From Actinoplanes oblitus (GTDB lineage Bacteria; Actinomycetota; Actinomycetes; Mycobacteriales; Micromonosporaceae): a DNA stretch of 64,000 nt. Both the position numbers and the translations under genes were made by a program. The notes beneath the pieces were generated by a model that worked only from the letters and a program-made list of their open reading frames with translations, did not search any database and was not told the origin of the DNA. How positions within the stretch are numbered: position 1 is the stretch's first letter; each line of letters opens with the position of its first letter. This document shows positions 25,964 to 34,429 of this stretch, one piece after another. Location of the stretch: positions 5,533,501 through 5,597,500 of the forward strand of contig NZ_CP126980.1 of NCBI RefSeq assembly GCF_030252345.1. Reading direction: 5' to 3'.

Positions 25964-26001
25964 TCTTACGAAGTGGGTACGTCGGCGGCAGTTCTTACGA
26001 A
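25964..26001. promoter_or_regulatory. Repeated TCTTACGAA in divergent promoter region
   Basis: TCTTACGAA occurs at 25964-25972 and again at 25993-26001, 29 bp apart in the same orientation. They lie between the leaderless starts of the GT2 operon (25929) and the epimerase (26062). Because the operon encodes its own OmpR-type regulator, these are candidate autoregulatory sites. Confidence 0.45.
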
Positions 26002-26061
26002 CCGCTGACGGATCGACCCGGAACGCTCCCCCGGCGGCGTCCCGGCCCTACGGTCGCAACC

Positions 26062-27099
26062 GTGACGCACATCCTCGTGACCGGCGGCGCGGGCTTCATC
26101 GGCTCGCACGTGACCGCCGCGCTGCTGGCCGCCAACCATGACGTGTCCGTGCTGGACTGTGGCCATCCGGCCGCGCACACCGGGATACCGGAGATGCCCG
26201 CCGGTGCGGTACCGCACCGGGCCGACCTGCGGGATCGCGACGCGGTACGGACCGCCCTGCGCGGCGTCGACGCGGTGGTGCACCAGGCGGCGCTGGTCGG
26301 GCTCGGCGCCGGGCCGGACGACCTGCCGGACTACGTCGGCTGCAACGACCTGGGCACCGCGGTGCTGCTCGCCGCGATGGCCGAGGCCGGCGTCCGGCGG
26401 CTGGTGCTGGCCAGCTCGATGGTGGTCTACGGCGAGGGCGCGTACGCCTGCGAGCGGCACGGCCCGGTCCGCCCGGCGCCCCGCGAGGTGGCGGACCTGG
26501 CGGCCGGCCAGTTCGAACCGGCCTGCCCCACCTGCGGCGCTCCCCTCGACGCCGGGCTGGTGACCGAGGACGCCCCGGTCGACCCGCGCAGCGTCTACGC
26601 GGCGACCAAGGTGGCCCAGGAGCATCTGGCCGCGGTGTGGGCCCGCGAGTGCGACGCCGCGGTGGCCGCGCTGCGCTACCACAACGTGTACGGGCCGGGG
26701 ATGCCGCGGGACACCCCGTACAGCGGGGTGGCGGCGATCTTCCGGTCCTCGCTGGAGAACGGCCAGGCGCCTCGGGTGTTCGAGGACGGGGCCCAGCGCC
26801 GGGACTTCGTGCACGTCGCGGACGTCGCGGCGGCGAACGTGGTGGCTCTCGGGGCGCGGCCGGGGTTCCGGGCGTACAACGTCGCCTCGGGCCGGCCGAC
26901 CACCGTCGGCGGGATGGCGGCCGTGCTGGCGGACGCCTTCGGGGGCCCGTCGCCGGTGGTCACCGGTCAGTTCCGGCTCGGCGACGTCCGGCACGTGGTG
27001 GCCTCACCCGCCCGGGCGGCCGCCGAGCTCGGGTTCGAGGCGGCGGTGCTGCCGGAGACCGGCCTGCGGGAGTTCGCGTGCGTGCCGCTGCGCGGCTGA
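26062..27099 (+). CDS. NAD-dependent sugar epimerase/dehydratase with Cys-rich insert
   Basis: 345 residues. An N-terminal Rossmann GGAGFIGSH and catalytic SVYAATK (YxxxK) with YHNVYGPGMP place it in the extended SDR sugar-epimerase group. Between the substrate loop and the YxxxK is an insert of about 40 residues (near 130-170) with YACERHG and ACPTCGAPL, whose Cys could bind a metal. GTG 26062 is leaderless: TACGGT (26049-26054) is seven bases upstream. It is divergent from the GT2 operon and overlaps the next membrane protein, so it likely supplies an activated sugar. Confidence 0.88.
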   Translation: MTHILVTGGAGFIGSHVTAALLAANHDVSVLDCGHPAAHTGIPEMPAGAVPHRADLRDRDAVRTALRGVDAVVHQAALVGLGAGPDDLPDYVGCNDLGTAVLLAAMAEAGVRRLVLASSMVVYGEGAYACERHGPVRPAPREVADLAAGQFEPACPTCGAPLDAGLVTEDAPVDPRSVYAATKVAQEHLAAVWARECDAAVAALRYHNVYGPGMPRDTPYSGVAAIFRSSLENGQAPRVFEDGAQRRDFVHVADVAAANVVALGARPGFRAYNVASGRPTTVGGMAAVLADAFGGPSPVVTGQFRLGDVRHVVASPARAAAELGFEAAVLPETGLREFACVPLRG

Positions 27100-28433
27100 C
27101 CGCCCGGCCGCGGCCGGCGTGGCGGTCGTGGCCGTCGTCGCGGGCCGACCGGTGGGCCCTCGCGGCGGTGCTCGGCCTGATCACGGCGGCGGTGCTGGCC
27201 GGCGCGGCGCTCGGCTGGCTCGGCCGGCCGGTGCGCGCGCCGGCGGCCCCGCTGTTCGGGCATGTGCTGCCGCACGTGGGGCCCGGCACCCCGGCCGCGC
27301 TGCTGGTCGCCTGGGCGGTGATCCGCTGGGGGCCGGGACTGGCCGACCGGCTGCCCTGGCGGCGGCTGCTCGCCGTCGCCTGGCTGGCCGCGGTGGCCTG
27401 GACGTTCGCGCTGGCCCTGGTGGACGGCTGGCAGCGGGGCGTGGCCGGACGGCTGACCACGCCGTTCGAGTACCTGAGCGAGGTGCCCGGCGTCACCGAC
27501 GTGCCGGCCATGCTGCGCGGCTTCACCGGCCGGATCCTGCTCGGCACGCCGGACAACTGGGCCGTGCACGTGGCCGGGCATCCGCCCGGCGCGCTGCTGG
27601 TCTTCGTCGGCCTGGACCGGATCGGCCTGGGCGGCGGGGCGTGGGCGGCGCTGCTCTGCGTGCTGGCCGGCTGCGCGGCGGTGGTGGCGGTAGCGGTCAC
27701 CCTGCGCGCGCTCGGCGACGAGCCGGCCGCCCGGTCGGCGCTGCCGTTCCTGGTGCTGTTCCCCGGCGCGGTGTGGACCGGGGTATCGGCCGACGGGCTG
27801 TTCGCCGGGGTGGCCGCCGGGTCGCTGGCGCTGCTGGCCGTCGGACTGTCCCGGCCGTCCCGGTGGTGCCTGCTCGCCGCCGGGGCCGGGCTGGCGGCCT
27901 GTGCCTACCTCTCCTACGGGCTGGTGCTGCTGGCACTGCCCGCCGCGGCGGTGATCGTGTCCCGGGCGCGGCGGTCGCCGCTGCTGGTCTGGGCGGGACT
28001 GGGCGCCGGCACGGTGGTGGCCACCGTGACAGCGCTGGGCTTTCCCTGGTGGGACGGCTATCACCTGGTCCAGGAGCGCTATTACCAGGGATTGGCGAGC
28101 GCCCGGCCGTACGCCTACTGGGTCTGGGGGAATCTCGCGGCCCTGGCCATCTGTGCCGGACCGGTCGCCGCCGCCCTCCTGCGCCGCGCCGCGGCGACGG
28201 TCGCCGGCACCCGGACCCCGGCCGTGCTGCTCTGTCTCGCCGGCCTCGCGGCCGCCCTGGCCGCCGACCTGTCCGGACTGAGCAAGGCCGAGACCGAGCG
28301 GATCTGGCTGCCGTTCGCGATCTGGCTGCCGGCCGCCGCGACCCTGCTCCCGGCCCGCGACCGGCGCGGCTGGCTGATCCTGCAAGCGGCCACCGCACTG
28401 CTTGTCAACCACCTCGTGCTGACCTCCTGGTGA
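27078..28433 (+). CDS. Polytopic membrane protein, possible GT-C type glycosyltransferase
   Basis: 451 residues with about ten hydrophobic helices. Loop features include PFEYLSEVPGVTDVPAML and NWAVHVAGHPPGALLVF between early helices, resembling the large GT-C transferases that use lipid-linked sugars. No DD/DE catalytic motif was clear near the first loop, so the assignment is tentative. The GTG start at 27078 overlaps the end of the epimerase gene by 22 bases. It probably acts in the same glycan pathway. Confidence 0.7.
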   Translation: MRAAARLTARPRPAWRSWPSSRADRWALAAVLGLITAAVLAGAALGWLGRPVRAPAAPLFGHVLPHVGPGTPAALLVAWAVIRWGPGLADRLPWRRLLAVAWLAAVAWTFALALVDGWQRGVAGRLTTPFEYLSEVPGVTDVPAMLRGFTGRILLGTPDNWAVHVAGHPPGALLVFVGLDRIGLGGGAWAALLCVLAGCAAVVAVAVTLRALGDEPAARSALPFLVLFPGAVWTGVSADGLFAGVAAGSLALLAVGLSRPSRWCLLAAGAGLAACAYLSYGLVLLALPAAAVIVSRARRSPLLVWAGLGAGTVVATVTALGFPWWDGYHLVQERYYQGLASARPYAYWVWGNLAALAICAGPVAAALLRRAAATVAGTRTPAVLLCLAGLAAALAADLSGLSKAETERIWLPFAIWLPAAATLLPARDRRGWLILQAATALLVNHLVLTSW

Positions 28434-28469
28434 CTGATCCCTTGTGGTCAGCGGCGTTACTGTGAGCCC

Positions 28470-29288
28470 ATGTGGTTGCTACCTACCGATGGGGTACGGC
28501 AACTGACCGACGGCTGGCGGGTGGTGTTCCTGCCGAGCCTGTGGCAGGCGGCGGTCAGCAGGTTTCTCGGCTCGCTGGGATGCGCCGGCTACGCCGCCGC
28601 CGTCGCGGCCCTCGTCGTCCTGCCGGCGGTCGGCTTCCTGGTCGGCTCCGACGGGGTCTGGCGGGGCATCCGGGTGATCCTCGTGCTGGCGGCGGTGCTG
28701 GCGGCCGTCTTCCTGGTGGCGATGGTGGTCGGTGACATCCGCTCGGTGCGGCGCCTGGACCTGCGGCCGGCGGACCGGCCGGCCCGGCTGGTCCTCACCC
28801 GCGGCTGGCGCCACCAGGTGCTGCCGGTGGACGCGGTGTCCCGGGTCGTGGTCGAGGAGCGGCACAAGCTCGGCCGCCAGGTGGGGATCGCCGTCGTGCT
28901 GAGCACCACCGGCGGCCCGATCCGGTGCGAGGCGGACGAGCATGCTCCGCTGGGACGGTCGTCCGGGCAACAGCTGTCCGGATGGCTGGCCGACCTGCTC
29001 GGCCCGGCCGAGGTGCCGGTCACCACCGAGAAGGTCCACGTCCGGGCCCACCTCACCGTGGAGCACTGGTGGACGACCGAGCAGGTGGCCGCGTTCTGGG
29101 CGGTGCCCGCCGAGGAGGTGGCCGAGCTCGCCGTCCTGTGGAAGGTCGCCAATCGGATCTTCCTGCCCCGTGCGGCCATCTACCGATCGGACATGGAGGC
29201 GTGCAAGCGGCTCGTCTACCAGCCGGATGACGTCTGCGCCGTGGCCGACGCCATCCGCGACGCGCGCCCGGTCACCGAGCCGGACTGA
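28470..29288 (+). CDS. Membrane protein of unknown function
   Basis: 272 residues. Two N-terminal membrane helices (about 38-58 and 66-88) are followed by a soluble part with DAVSRVVVEERHKLGRQVGI and SGWLADLLGPAEVP. A C-terminal region with TTEQVAAFWAVPAEEVAELA and FLPRAAIYRSDMEA looks like a small helical domain. A leaderless start is suggested by TACTGT (28458-28463) six bases before the ATG. Its 3' end overlaps the converging gene by 17 bases. No named family recognised. Confidence 0.75.
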   Translation: MWLLPTDGVRQLTDGWRVVFLPSLWQAAVSRFLGSLGCAGYAAAVAALVVLPAVGFLVGSDGVWRGIRVILVLAAVLAAVFLVAMVVGDIRSVRRLDLRPADRPARLVLTRGWRHQVLPVDAVSRVVVEERHKLGRQVGIAVVLSTTGGPIRCEADEHAPLGRSSGQQLSGWLADLLGPAEVPVTTEKVHVRAHLTVEHWWTTEQVAAFWAVPAEEVAELAVLWKVANRIFLPRAAIYRSDMEACKRLVYQPDDVCAVADAIRDARPVTEPD

Positions 29289-30285
29289 CCGGCGACTCGG
29301 CGGTGAGGTCCCGCCGCAGCCACAGGTACGCCGGGATGCCCATCAGCAGGACCAGCCACATGGTGATCAGCCGGTAGAGGACCACGATCGCGGCCGCCGC
29401 CGGGTGGCTGCAACCCGCGGCGACCAGGGCGCCGAGCATGACCACCTCGATCAGGCCGGTGCCGCCCGGGGTCAGCGGGATCTGCCGGACGATCTGGATG
29501 CCCAGGTAGATCACCGCGATCCGCCACCAGCCCAGCGTGGCGTGGCAGGCGGTGGCCGCGGCGGCCAGGCAGAACAGGTCGAGCACCCACTTGGCCATGC
29601 CGGCCACGAAGATCGACACCCAGCGGCGGGCCGGGATGGCCGCCATCTGCGCGGTGGTGCGGGCCGCCGCGGCGGCGAACCGGGCGAGCCGCGACCCCGG
29701 GGACGGGGCGAACGCCGACCGGAACCGCCAGCCCAGGTAACCGGCGACGGCCACGGCGAGGGCGATCACCGCCGGGCGCCACGGGACCGTCTCCAGGTCG
29801 GAGCTGACCAGCCAGCCGCCGGCGTACAGCAGGGCGAGGCTGAGCATCGACACGACGCCGGAGACCACGGTGACGGCCGTCGCGACCGGGGTGCTGGCGC
29901 CGTACCGTCGGAAGGTCCGGAAGGTGAAGGCGGTCGCGACCGCCGCGCCGGCCGGGACGGCCATGCTCACCGCGGCGCCGCTGACGGTCAGCGCGATCGC
30001 GCTGTCCCGGGGCAGCCGCACGTCGAGGGCGGCCAGCAGGAGCCGCTGCTGCTCGGCGAACGCCACCTGGGAGACGAACCCGGCCACCACCGCCGCGGCG
30101 GCCCAGCCGAGGTCCAGCTCGCGCCAGACGGTCAGCAACGACCCCAGGTCCGGCAGCTGATCACGCAGGGTGACCAGAATGGCGACGGTGACCACGACGC
30201 CGAGCGCGGGTCGCCACCATCGCCGCAGGACAGGTGGTATCTCCGCGCCCCGGCGCCGGGTCACGGAACGCGGAGACGACATCAT
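29272..30285 (-). CDS. LPG-synthase-type flippase-like membrane protein (UPF0104)
   Basis: 337 residues with about eight membrane helices. RQIPLTPGGTGLIEVVMLG near residue 270 is the hallmark of the lysylphosphatidylglycerol-synthase TM family (UPF0104), and VSGAAVSMAVPAGAAVATAF is the matching first half. The domain is the flippase part of MprF without the aminoacyl transferase. It could move a lipid or glycolipid across the membrane; the neighbouring glycan operon would fit, but that is inference. Confidence 0.85.
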   Translation of the reverse strand: MMSSPRSVTRRRGAEIPPVLRRWWRPALGVVVTVAILVTLRDQLPDLGSLLTVWRELDLGWAAAAVVAGFVSQVAFAEQQRLLLAALDVRLPRDSAIALTVSGAAVSMAVPAGAAVATAFTFRTFRRYGASTPVATAVTVVSGVVSMLSLALLYAGGWLVSSDLETVPWRPAVIALAVAVAGYLGWRFRSAFAPSPGSRLARFAAAAARTTAQMAAIPARRWVSIFVAGMAKWVLDLFCLAAAATACHATLGWWRIAVIYLGIQIVRQIPLTPGGTGLIEVVMLGALVAAGCSHPAAAAIVVLYRLITMWLVLLMGIPAYLWLRRDLTAESPVSPAR

Positions 30286-30309
30286 CGGGACAGCATGCCA
30301 GGCTCCTGA

Positions 30310-31101
30310 TCAGGAAACACGCCCGAGTACCGTCCAGCACATGGCGTCGGTGACGCTTGTCACCGTGTCCGGGCCCGGGCGCCACTCGACGCTGGAGACC
30401 AGGCCCGGCTCGACCAGTTCCAGCCCCTCGGCGAACCGGGCCACCTCGGCACGGCTGCGCGCCCGATACACCCCGTGCCGGCCGGTGTCGATCAGCTCCT
30501 GGGCTTTCGCCGCCACCTCGGGCGTCAGGGTGTCGAAGGTGCCGTGCACGATGAACACGTAGCTGCCCGGAGCGAGCGCGCCGATCAGCGTACGGACCGC
30601 CGCGCGCGCCCGCTCGTCGTCGTCGATCAGGTGCAGCACGCTGCTGAGCAGCACCCCGACCGGCCGCTCGAAGTCCACCACCGCGCCCGCGCTCACCAGC
30701 ACCTTCTCGATGTCCAGCAGGTCGCCGTCGACGAACTCGGCGGCGCCCTGCGGGCTGCTGACGATGGTGCCGCGGTGGTGGACGCCGACCAGCGGGTCAC
30801 TGTCGACGTAGACGATCCGGCAGGACGGATCGTGCTCCTGGGCGACCTCGTGCACGTTCGGCGCGTGCGGCTGCCCGGCGCCGATGTCCAGGATCTGCCG
30901 GATGCCGAGATCGGCGACCAGGTGGCGGACCGCGCGCAGCAGCACGGCGCGGCCCTCGCGGGCGGCGACGACGACGTTCGGCAGGGTGCTGACGATGGTG
31001 GCGGTCGACTCCCGCTCCGCCGCGTAGTGGTCCTTTCCGCCGAGCCACTGGTTGTAACGGCGAGAGGTGTTCAATCGACCGATATCGGCGTCTTCAGGCA
31101 T
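30310..31101 (-). CDS. DUF574-type SAM-dependent methyltransferase
   Basis: 263 residues. NTSRRYNQWLGGKDHYAAER at the N-terminus and ILDIGAGQPHAPNVHEVAQ followed by RIVYVDSDPLV are diagnostic of the actinobacterial DUF574 (PF04672) methyltransferases. These are abundant in Streptomyces and relatives, and their substrates are mostly unknown. TACATT (31108-31113) six bases before the ATG indicates a leaderless transcript. Confidence 0.9.
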   Translation of the reverse strand: MPEDADIGRLNTSRRYNQWLGGKDHYAAERESTATIVSTLPNVVVAAREGRAVLLRAVRHLVADLGIRQILDIGAGQPHAPNVHEVAQEHDPSCRIVYVDSDPLVGVHHRGTIVSSPQGAAEFVDGDLLDIEKVLVSAGAVVDFERPVGVLLSSVLHLIDDDERARAAVRTLIGALAPGSYVFIVHGTFDTLTPEVAAKAQELIDTGRHGVYRARSRAEVARFAEGLELVEPGLVSSVEWRPGPDTVTSVTDAMCWTVLGRVS

Positions 31102-31164
31102 GCGGTCAATGTAGTCATTCGGGGCACCCGGGAGGAGCCCCTACTTGACACCCAGCAAGGGCGT

Positions 31165-33129
31165 TCAGGGAGTTCTGGCTTCTCCGGCCGTGTTGTCGGT
31201 CTTCTGACGCGACGGTGCCGGGGCGTTGGTGCGCTGGGTCGGCAGCCGCTGCGACCAGTCGGGTTCGCCTGGTGCCGGGTCGCCGACGGGCAGATCGAGA
31301 TGGCCGAGACGTTGCAGCAGGAGGGCCTTTGGGATCTCCCGGGTGATGTCGCCGGCCTGCCGCTGGACGGGCAGCGGGCCGACCGGCAGGGCGGCGAACG
31401 GCTCGGCGGCGACCGGCTTGCGGGCGAGCCAGGGTGTGGCGTACCAGCAGGCGATCGGCAGCACGCAGACCAGCAGGCTGGTGCACGGCCAGAGCAGCGC
31501 CGCCCCGCTCGCGTAGTGCCGGACGACCGAGACGGCGATGGCGGTGAGGAGCACGGCGCACCAGCCGAGGTGGTTGCGGAACGTGCGCAGGCCGTCCTGG
31601 CTGCTGCTGTCACCCTTGGGGGTGACCACGAACTTGGCCGGCCGGCGGGCGACGGTGCTGCACAGCTGTCCGGCGTACAGCGGCGCCGCGATGATCGACA
31701 TGAGCATGCCGGTCAGGCCCCAGGAGTCCGGTGGTTCGTAGGGGCTGACGTTGTACCGGCGGTTGTGGATGTAGAGCCACAGCGAGAACGCTGTCGCGTC
31801 GGTGTAGAGCGCCAGCCAGGTCTGCGGGGCGATGGTCATGCCGGTGACGCCGAGCCCGAGGAACAGGACCGCGTTGAGGATGCCCAGCAGCCAGCCGATG
31901 GCCATCGACGGGTAGAACGTGGTGATCAGGGTGTAGTGCAGCATCGCGGCCGGGGACAGCTTGGCCAGACGGCGCCAGTACGCGCCGGACAGGATCTCGA
32001 ACGTGCCGCGCGACCAGCGGCGCTGCTGGCTGAAGTAGTCGCTCCAGCTGGTCGGGCCCTCACCGGCGGAGAGCACGTCGGGGGTGTAGACGGACTTCCA
32101 GCGCCGGCCGGTCGCCGGGTTGCGGCTGGTGTGCAGGGTCAGGCCGGTGGCCATGTCCTCGGTGATCGAGTCGCTGAGGCCGCCGATGCTGCGCAGTGCC
32201 GCGATCCGGATGGCGTTGTTCGTGCCGACCAGCATGGGCGTGCCGTACCGGTTGGCGGCGCGCTGGATGACGCTGTGGAACGGGAACTGCTGCGACTCGG
32301 CGGCCCGGGTGACGAACTGTTCGCTGTTCTTGTAGCACTGCGGCCCGACGGCGTAGGCGACGTCGGGGTCACGGAAGTAGCCCAGGATCCGTTCGGCGAA
32401 GTTGGCCAGCGGCACGTGGTCCGGGTCGACCGACAGCAGCACGTCGTACCGGTCGCCGTGGGCGTCGATCCAGGAGTTGTAGTTGCCGTGCTTGGTCTTG
32501 GCCCGGAACGCCCCGGTGCTCTGGTTGTACCTCTCGATGCCACGCCGGGTGAAGTGCCGGACGCCCAGCTCGGCGCAGACCGCCTTGACCGCCGGGTCGT
32601 CGCCCTCGTCGAGCAGCCAGATGTCGAAGGTGCCCTCGTGCCGGATCCGGGTCGCCGCCCGCAGGGTCTCCCGCACCACGGCGATCGGTTCCTTGCTGGG
32701 CACGATGGTGGTCAGGAAGGCCACCCGCAGGCCGGAGTCGGGGATCACCGGGATCGGGTCGCAGGCGGCTATCGAGGCGAGCGACAACGAGATCACGTTG
32801 ACCAGCCGCAGCAGCTCGACCACGGCGATGAAGAAGATGACGGCGAGGTTGGCGAGGTAGGCGGCCCGGGCGGCCGGACCGGCGTACGTGGGGCCGATGT
32901 GGTCCGGTCGCAGCAGCCAGGCGAAGAAGAACAGCTCGAAGCAGACGTTGAGCACGGCGATCAGCAGCGCCTTGGCGTGCCGCCACCGGCCGTCCACCTT
33001 GCGCTGGTTGCGGAAGCGCACCCGATACGGCTGGTCGGACGGCGGTACGGTGAGCGGTCCCGCGAGGCGGCTGAAGTGCTCCAGCCGTTCCCATGAACCG
33101 TGTGGCGGCGACTCGGGCGACGAGGACAC
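31165..33129 (-). CDS. cslA: Cellulose-synthase-like glycosyltransferase CslA
   Basis: 654 residues. Two N-terminal membrane helices (about 52-74 and 93-118) are followed by the GT2 domain with LLDEGDDP (Asp174), SVDPDHV (Asp235/Asp237), TEDMATG (Asp325) and QQRRW (368-372), then about five C-terminal helices. This is the D, DxD, TED, QxxRW series of processive beta-glycan synthases. CslA of Streptomyces builds the apical glycan needed for hyphal tip growth and attachment, together with GlxA. The GTG at 33129 is preceded by AAGGAG. It is divergent from the GH6 gene, across 235 bases. Confidence 0.93.
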   Translation of the reverse strand: MSSSPESPPHGSWERLEHFSRLAGPLTVPPSDQPYRVRFRNQRKVDGRWRHAKALLIAVLNVCFELFFFAWLLRPDHIGPTYAGPAARAAYLANLAVIFFIAVVELLRLVNVISLSLASIAACDPIPVIPDSGLRVAFLTTIVPSKEPIAVVRETLRAATRIRHEGTFDIWLLDEGDDPAVKAVCAELGVRHFTRRGIERYNQSTGAFRAKTKHGNYNSWIDAHGDRYDVLLSVDPDHVPLANFAERILGYFRDPDVAYAVGPQCYKNSEQFVTRAAESQQFPFHSVIQRAANRYGTPMLVGTNNAIRIAALRSIGGLSDSITEDMATGLTLHTSRNPATGRRWKSVYTPDVLSAGEGPTSWSDYFSQQRRWSRGTFEILSGAYWRRLAKLSPAAMLHYTLITTFYPSMAIGWLLGILNAVLFLGLGVTGMTIAPQTWLALYTDATAFSLWLYIHNRRYNVSPYEPPDSWGLTGMLMSIIAAPLYAGQLCSTVARRPAKFVVTPKGDSSSQDGLRTFRNHLGWCAVLLTAIAVSVVRHYASGAALLWPCTSLLVCVLPIACWYATPWLARKPVAAEPFAALPVGPLPVQRQAGDITREIPKALLLQRLGHLDLPVGDPAPGEPDWSQRLPTQRTNAPAPSRQKTDNTAGEARTP

Positions 33130-33364
33130 CTGACTCCTTCCCCTCACGCGCGCCGTCCACCGTCCGCGAACGTCGGCAGGTGGAGGCGCACTGCGGCGAG
33201 CTGACCGCTGCCGGTGGATGTTCGCCGCGAGAGCGTAGGCAGCCACCGCGCCCGTCCACATCGCACAGCCGACGCATTGAAGGCTTATGTCCGTTATGGT
33301 TCACCCGTCCGAGTGTCTCCGATACGCTGGGATTCCTCCGGGTCCGGGCCTGAAGGGATTCCAC

Positions 33365-34420
33365 GTGACAGTGAAGTACGGGCGCGGGTGGTGGCGGTGG
33401 GGCGCGGCGGGCACGGCAGCAGTCATGCTGACCGGCGGCGGCTGCGGGCACGATGACGCGACGCCGCCCCGCTCCGCGCCGGAGGCGGCGCCGTCGGTGT
33501 CCGTGACGCGCCACTCCGACAACCCGCTCGCCGGGCGGGCCCTCTTCGTCGACCCGACAGGCGACGCCGCGGCGCAGGTCGCGCAGTGGACGGCGCAGGG
33601 CCGGGCGGCGGACGCCCGTACCCTGAAGAAGATCGCCGATCAGCCGACAGCCACCTGGATCGCCGGTGGCTCGACGCCGGTGCGCACCCGGGTGGACGCG
33701 GTGGTCAGTCGCGCCGCGAGCAGTGGCCGCGTGCCGGTGCTGGTCGCCTACAACATCCCGCAACGCGACTGCGGCAGCTTCAGCGCCGGCGGCGCGACCT
33801 CCGCGGCGGCCTACCGGGACTGGATCCGGGGCTTCGCCGCCGGCATCGGCCACCGCCCGGCAGTGGTCATCGTGGAACCCGACGCCGTCGCGCACCTGGT
33901 CGACGGGTGCGCGGACGACACCACGCAGCGGGCGGCAGTGCTGCGCGACGCCATCCACGTACTGAAGGCGTCCGGATCGACAGTGGTGTACCTGGACGCC
34001 GGCAACCCCGGCTGGATCACCGACATCGACCGGCTCGCCGGGGCGCTCCGCAAATCCGGGGTGGCGCGCGCGGACGGCTTCGCGCTGAACGTGTCGAACT
34101 TCGTCGCGACCGAGGACAACGTCGCCTTCGGCAGGCGGGTCTCGGACGCGCTCGGCGGGACCCACTTCGTGATCGACACCAGCCGCAACGGCGCCGGGCC
34201 GGTGCCCGGCGCCGACGTGGACGGCGGCCCGCGCTGGTGCAACCCGCCCGGCCGGGCGCTCGGGCCGGTGCCGACCACCGACACCGGCCGGCCCCGGGTC
34301 GACGCCTTCCTGTGGATCAAGAATCCGGGTGACTCCGACGGCGCCTGCCGGCCGGGCGAGCCGCCGGCCGGCCAATGGTGGCCGGAATACGCGCTCGACC
34401 TGGCCGGCCGTTCGGCCTGA
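33365..34420 (+). CDS. Glycoside hydrolase family 6 protein, CslZ-like
   Basis: 351 residues. A hydrophobic segment (AAGTAAVMLTGGG with Cys) marks export, possibly as a lipoprotein, although the lipobox is imperfect. The body has the GH6 series: VLVAYNIPQRDCG, VIVEPDAVAHL (catalytic acid Asp), TVVYLDAGNPGW, FVIDTSRNG and WIKNPGDSDGAC. In Streptomyces the GH6 gene cslZ lies next to cslA and glxA and is thought to trim the apical glycan. Here it lies between them on the opposite strand. The GTG at 33365 follows GAAGGG; a GTG two codons later is also possible. Confidence 0.9.
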   Translation: MTVKYGRGWWRWGAAGTAAVMLTGGGCGHDDATPPRSAPEAAPSVSVTRHSDNPLAGRALFVDPTGDAAAQVAQWTAQGRAADARTLKKIADQPTATWIAGGSTPVRTRVDAVVSRAASSGRVPVLVAYNIPQRDCGSFSAGGATSAAAYRDWIRGFAAGIGHRPAVVIVEPDAVAHLVDGCADDTTQRAAVLRDAIHVLKASGSTVVYLDAGNPGWITDIDRLAGALRKSGVARADGFALNVSNFVATEDNVAFGRRVSDALGGTHFVIDTSRNGAGPVPGADVDGGPRWCNPPGRALGPVPTTDTGRPRVDAFLWIKNPGDSDGACRPGEPPAGQWWPEYALDLAGRSA

Positions 34421-34429
34421 CCGGCCCGG

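Noticed and set aside
30475..33096. Long forward open frame antisense to cslA
   Set aside because: Repetitive Gly/Asp/Val composition, no motif; cslA itself is certain.
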